From CAYRAV01 sp964422365 (GTDB lineage Bacteria > Bacillota > Clostridia > Lachnospirales > Lachnospiraceae): a DNA stretch of 18,005 bases. Below the pieces are notes generated by a model. That model made no database searches. It worked only from the letters and a program-made list of their open reading frames with translations, and had not been told where the DNA came from. Both the position numbers and the translations under genes were made by a program. Every line of letters starts with the position of its first letter. The stretch's first letter is position 1. The stretch covers positions 1 to 18,005 of the forward strand of contig CAYRAV010000063.1 in the NCBI GenBank assembly GCA_964422365.1, written 5' to 3'. Of this stretch, positions 14,838 to 18,005 are shown piece by piece.

Positions 14838-15485
14838 CTATTTCCGGATGTCTGAACTGTCACTTAAAATTTGAATACTGTTAACACAGGCATCGAATTC
14901 CTCTTCTGTTAACAGGTTATTTACATTTGTATATGTAATAATAATGGTCTGGTTTCCATCTATCATATATTGGTATTCTGTTATTTCCACATTATTCTGC
15001 GTAATCTTATATACCATTTTAATAGCAGGCAAACCTATGACTGTTATTTTTTCAAATTTCTCAAATGAAATTTCATCAAACTTTTCTTCAAAAGATTTCT
15101 GAAATGCCGGTTCTGCGTAAGATGCAAAATTCTCATCTTTATCTGCAATCTGAACATGAAGATTATCTGTAATTACATCCTCTATATCCGGAACAATCAA
15201 TACACTTTTATTATTCTCTATCGTCTTCCATCCCTTTGGAACTTGTATTTGTATCTCTCCTTTTTCAGATGTATATACTCCATCTGTAATCGTATTATAT
15301 AATTCTTCTCCTACTGTATGTTCTATTAATGCACTCCCTGTTGTTGCACTTATCATTGTCTCCACTGGATTTTCTGTAACAACAGCACTTGCTGGTATAT
15401 CTGTATTCCCCACATTGTTTTGGCATCCTTCTGCCCCGATTAGCAAACCTACTATGAATATGGTTATCATACATTGTTTTTTCAT
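14838..15485 (-). CDS. Probable lipoprotein with a PsbP/DcrB-like domain
   Basis: Secreted protein of about 215 residues. From the ATG at 15485 (AAAGGA seven bases upstream) it starts MKKQCMITIFIVGLLIGAEG followed by Cys21, a basic start, hydrophobic core and an imperfect lipobox, so it is probably lipid-anchored outside the membrane. A Ser/Thr/Val-rich linker follows. The folded part has YTSEKGEIQIQVPKGWK, a long amphipathic helix near FASYAEPAFQKSFEEKF, and repeated strands ending LTEEEFDACVNSIQIL, a pattern seen in PsbP/MOG1/DcrB-like domains. Function is unknown. The open frame runs upstream to 15563, but the extra 26 residues precede the signal peptide. It is followed closely by the ClC gene and sits 106 bases after pilT. 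Confidence 0.72.
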   Translation of the reverse strand: MKKQCMITIFIVGLLIGAEGCQNNVGNTDIPASAVVTENPVETMISATTGSALIEHTVGEELYNTITDGVYTSEKGEIQIQVPKGWKTIENNKSVLIVPDIEDVITDNLHVQIADKDENFASYAEPAFQKSFEEKFDEISFEKFEKITVIGLPAIKMVYKITQNNVEITEYQYMIDGNQTIIITYTNVNNLLTEEEFDACVNSIQILSDSSDIRK

Positions 15486-15591
15486 AAAATTTCCTTTCTT
15501 TTCACATTTTCTTTTGCTGCATTTATATATTCTCTGTATACACCAAACTGTAGTAACATACAAACTGTGTGACTATTCTGCCATACAAAAC

Positions 15592-16653
15592 TCAGCGTAT
15601 TCCTAAACTTCTTTTCATAGAATCTTTATTTAAACAATGAGAAAGAGCTGTTTCCTGTGATATTCTTCCGCTCTTATATAATTGCAGAATACTGCTATCC
15701 ATAGACATCATACCTTCCTTGCCTGATGAAAAAATGACAGAATCTAACTGGTGCACTTTTCCATCCCGAATCAGTGTTTTGACTGCACTATTTGCCTTCA
15801 TTACTTCAAATATGGGTACCAAATCATCATCCACTGTCGGAATCAGCTGTTGGGATACCACTGCCTTTAATACCATTGATAACTGTACTCTGATTTGCTG
15901 CTGCTGGTTAGCCGGAAATACATCTACAATACGGTCTATTGTATTGGCAGCCCCTATTGTATGCAGTGTTGATAGTACAAGATGTCCTGTTTCTGCTGCA
16001 GTCATTCCTGTCTCTATTGTTTCTAAATCACGCATCTCACCAATCAGAATAACATCCGGTGCTTCTCTCATGGCTGCTTTTAGTGCTCTGCTGTAATCCA
16101 GAGAATCTATACTGATTTCACGTTGGCTTACAATGCTCTTTTTATGTTTGTGCAGATATTCAATAGGATCCTCTAATGTTAAGATGTGACAATTTCTGGT
16201 CATATTAATCTGGTCAATAATATAAGAAATGGTAGTACTTTTTCCACTTCCCGCTGAACCTGTTACCAAAACCAACCCTTTCTTTTTCCTGCTTAAATCT
16301 AAAACTGTTTCCGGAATATTCATAGATGTTACATCTGGTAAATCAAAAGAAACCACTCTTAACACTGCACTCCATGAACCTCTCTGCTGATATACATTTA
16401 CACGAAATCTTCCCACATTTGGAACTGATAAAGCGAAATCATCATCTCCTTCTTTTCGATAACTGCTATCCCTGTTTCCCGCATAAGCATACATTTCATC
16501 AATTAATATCTGAATATCTTCCCGATACAGCACAATATCATCCTGTTTTTCAATTATTCCATTAATTTTATATGAAACAGGCTGTGCTACAATAATAAAA
16601 ATATCAGAAGCCTGTTTGTCTACTGCACCTTTTAGAATTTCCTGTAAATTCAT
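15592..16653 (-). CDS. pilT: Type IV pilus retraction ATPase
   Basis: Hexameric cytoplasmic ATPase that depolymerises type IV pili and drives twitching. The 353 residues show an N-terminal PAS-like domain (1-105), Walker A GSAGSGKST (132-140), Asp box ILTLEDPIEY (157-166), Walker B VILIGEMRDLET (201-212) and the His box ETGHLVLSTLHT (221-232). The C-terminal AVKTLIRDGKVHQ matches the AIRNLIRE motif typical of PilT rather than PilB. Length is normal (about 350). Start ATG has GGAAGGAAG six bases upstream. It follows two pilin-like genes, separated by 238 bases containing a repeat. Assembly ATPase PilB and platform PilC are probably beyond the right end. Confidence 0.95.
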   Translation of the reverse strand: MNLQEILKGAVDKQASDIFIIVAQPVSYKINGIIEKQDDIVLYREDIQILIDEMYAYAGNRDSSYRKEGDDDFALSVPNVGRFRVNVYQQRGSWSAVLRVVSFDLPDVTSMNIPETVLDLSRKKKGLVLVTGSAGSGKSTTISYIIDQINMTRNCHILTLEDPIEYLHKHKKSIVSQREISIDSLDYSRALKAAMREAPDVILIGEMRDLETIETGMTAAETGHLVLSTLHTIGAANTIDRIVDVFPANQQQQIRVQLSMVLKAVVSQQLIPTVDDDLVPIFEVMKANSAVKTLIRDGKVHQLDSVIFSSGKEGMMSMDSSILQLYKSGRISQETALSHCLNKDSMKRSLGIR

Positions 16654-16680
16654 ATTCTTCCTTCCTTTCTATGTTAAATA

Positions 16681-16811
16681 CTAGAGCGTGTTTGAAAATT
16701 GCTTGTTACAAGATGTGCGTCACAATTTGTGGGGGATTTGTTCCAAATTCATGAGGTGTAGCAGGCTGCATTAAATGAATTTGGGGCAATGAATTTTAAA
16801 ACACACTCTGG
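16681..16811 (+). repeat. Dispersed MITE-like repeat, copy C (most complete)
   Basis: This 131-base element has inverted ends: CTAGAGCGTGTTTGAAAATT (16681-16700) against AATTTTAAAACACACTCTGG (16792-16811), matching at 17 of 20 positions. Inside is a perfect 10-bp inverted repeat CCAAATTCAT/ATGAATTTGG (16743-16752 with 16775-16784) and a short palindrome CACAATTTGTG. No clear target duplication is visible. It lies between pilT and the pilin-like gene. Non-coding; no transposase is in the window. Confidence 0.75.
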
Positions 16812-16823
16812 CATATAAACATA

Positions 16824-16848
16824 GCTTGTGTATTATTATAACACAAGC
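16824..16848 (-). terminator. Hairpin after the pilin-like gene, possible weak terminator
   Basis: A perfect 8-bp stem GCTTGTGT/ACACAAGC has a 9-base AT-rich loop. It lies 44 bases after the stop of the pilin-like gene. Only scattered T follow on the minus strand, so it may attenuate rather than end transcription before pilT. Confidence 0.35.
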
Positions 16849-16891
16849 CTTTGTTAATCATATGTTACAGTTTCGCTATGTCTTTCATACT

Positions 16892-17392
16892 CTAATCTAT
16901 TATTCCATCCCACAATTCCACATCATCTTCTAATTCATATGTTTCATCCTGCCTTTCTGAAACAATTCTCCATTCGATAATGCTGCACCTCTTTTCTCCT
17001 TTTGACACTTTTGCTCCTACCTGAAGTTTCATTGTCTCCCCCATTTTTATGGCAAAGGAATAGATGATATTTTCTTCCTCATCTATGTTCATTACAACTT
17101 TTTCAAGATCATATTCCTGTTCAAATTGTTTGTTTAGTTCTACAATCTTACCTTCCCATTTGTCTTTGTCTTCTGAAATCATCATTTCATCAATAAGGTA
17201 AATAATATTTTCTGCACCTGCATCTGCAGTGTAATATTCCTGTATAGATGATACTGACTTGTTTGCTAATCTTAATTCATTGTTTGCCGCTTTAATCGAA
17301 CGGACTGAAAATGCCACCAGCACAAAAATAAGCAAAACCAGCATAATAGAGGCTGTTCCTATATTCATATTCAAACCCTTATGTTTGTTCAT
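16892..17392 (-). CDS. Pilus-associated protein with hydrophobic N-terminus (PilX-like)
   Basis: Protein of 166 residues with a short N-terminal head (MNKHKGLNMN) and one membrane helix (about 11-32, IGTASIMLVLLIFVLVAFSV). A heptad-like region follows with SIQEYYTADAGAENIIYLID, resembling the region after the helix in PilX-type minor pilins. The C-terminal half is acidic with short beta strands. No classical prepilin cleavage motif (GFTLIE) is present. It sits 24 bases after the other pilin-like gene and before pilT, so a role in pilus assembly is inferred from position. Two starts are possible: the ATG at 17392 with AAAGGAG nine bases away, or an ATG eight codons later with AAGGG seven bases away. 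Specific function is unknown. Confidence 0.7.
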   Translation of the reverse strand: MNKHKGLNMNIGTASIMLVLLIFVLVAFSVRSIKAANNELRLANKSVSSIQEYYTADAGAENIIYLIDEMMISEDKDKWEGKIVELNKQFEQEYDLEKVVMNIDEEENIIYSFAIKMGETMKLQVGAKVSKGEKRCSIIEWRIVSERQDETYELEDDVELWDGIID

Positions 17393-17416
17393 AACAATAT
17401 GCTCCTTTCCATTCTG

Positions 17417-17986
17417 TTATTCCTTGTTCTCTATGACATAATTGGCAATATGTAAATGACATAGTTCTTCCTTTACTTCTTGTTTATTTTGGAAACGAAA
17501 TAACACATATGGTGATAATCTGTATACATATAGTTCTGCTTGTACTATTGTACCATTTTCTGCATGATTGTAAGATGGAACAACAACTACACAATAAGTA
17601 TTATTTGTATCTGTCTCCTGCCAGCTTTTATCATAAAATTTAATATAGGAAACTGCCTCAGCCATCTCTGTTTCTTCACTTGATTTTCCTTCTGTAATTT
17701 CAGTAACCTTATAACCTCCATCTGCGTCTTCTTCTACCATGCCTGTGCCATTAGAAAATCCCAGACTTTTGATTGTTTCCTGAAAAGAATTGCTCGATTT
17801 AATGGTTTCTGTAATATTCTCTGCAATTAATGCCGCTTTACTTTTATCCCTTGCCTTTTGTTCTACTGTATTTGCCGTTAAAAACATCTGCAATATAAAT
17901 GTACTAGTGATTGCAAATATGCCAATGATGATAATCAGTTCAAGCATTGGCATACTTGAAGTTTTTGAACTGTTTATCCTCTTCAT
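17417..17986 (-). CDS. Minor-pilin-like protein
   Basis: Protein of 189 residues with a basic leader MKRINSSKTSS and a pilin-type start PMLELIIIIGIFAITSTFIL. The Glu of LEL fits the conserved Glu5 if cleavage occurs after Ser in SS|MPMLE, instead of the usual Gly. The helix continues through QMFLTANTVEQKARDKSKAA, as in the N-terminal alpha helix of pilins. The rest looks like a beta-rich globular head (YIKFYDKSW, TYCVVVVPSYN, AELYVYRLSPYVLF). The start ATG has a GGGGG ribosome binding site six bases before. The stop lies 24 bases before the PilX-like gene, indicating an operon with more pilus genes to the right. PilV/PulJ-like minor pilin is the closest idea; exact type uncertain. Confidence 0.72.
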   Translation of the reverse strand: MKRINSSKTSSMPMLELIIIIGIFAITSTFILQMFLTANTVEQKARDKSKAALIAENITETIKSSNSFQETIKSLGFSNGTGMVEEDADGGYKVTEITEGKSSEETEMAEAVSYIKFYDKSWQETDTNNTYCVVVVPSYNHAENGTIVQAELYVYRLSPYVLFRFQNKQEVKEELCHLHIANYVIENKE

Positions 17987-18005
17987 GATATCCCCCTATT
18001 CATAG

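Noticed and set aside
1..18005. CRISPR array, tRNA, rRNA or transposase gene
   Set aside because: No regularly spaced identical repeats, no tRNA-like cloverleaf with a CCA-type end, no rRNA sequence, and no transposase or integrase motif was seen on either strand.

Overview
The window looks like a low-GC Gram-positive Clostridia chromosome, most likely Lachnospiraceae. I infer this from AT-rich coding sequence, strong AGGAGG-type ribosome binding sites, a lipoteichoic-acid-synthase-like enzyme, a DUF6145-like protein, Gram-positive-type sensor kinases and a type IV pilus locus. Every convincing gene lies on the minus strand, so gene order is best read from 18005 down to 1.

Right end to centre (18005 to 10923): two pilin-like proteins with hydrophobic N-termini and the retraction ATPase PilT form the tail of a type IV pilus locus. 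A probable lipoprotein, a ClC-family anion transporter, an LtaS-like membrane phosphotransferase and a TerD-family protein follow with short gaps, probably an envelope and ion-homeostasis cluster.

Centre (10922 to 5813): metabolic single genes. These are argF with two well-formed ARG boxes over its promoter, citrate synthase gltA, the biotin ligase/repressor birA and a small DUF6145-like gene.

Left part (5734 to 572): a peptide-antibiotic sensing and resistance type cluster in the order response regulator, ABC ATPase, ABC-2 permease, sensor kinase, second response regulator, second (BceS-like) sensor kinase. Three GTAAAG direct repeats before the ABC genes look like the binding site of one of the regulators. 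The last kinase is cut off inside its ATPase domain at about position 572. There the sequence changes abruptly into the GC-richer C-terminal third of a glutamate dehydrogenase gene, followed by that gene's terminator. This is either a recombination/deletion scar or an assembly chimera.

The most interesting non-coding content is two copies of a structured element of about 187 nt (10691-10876 on +, 7690-7877 on -). They share architecture, spacing and loop sequence, but their stems differ in sequence and still pair, and every wobble is G-U in the same orientation. That pattern suggests a conserved structured RNA or an RNA-selected mobile element. A second, unrelated dispersed repeat with MITE-like inverted ends occurs three times (3051-3211, 7521-7640, 16681-16811). 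A third multi-hairpin region lies before the DUF6145 gene (6211-6345).
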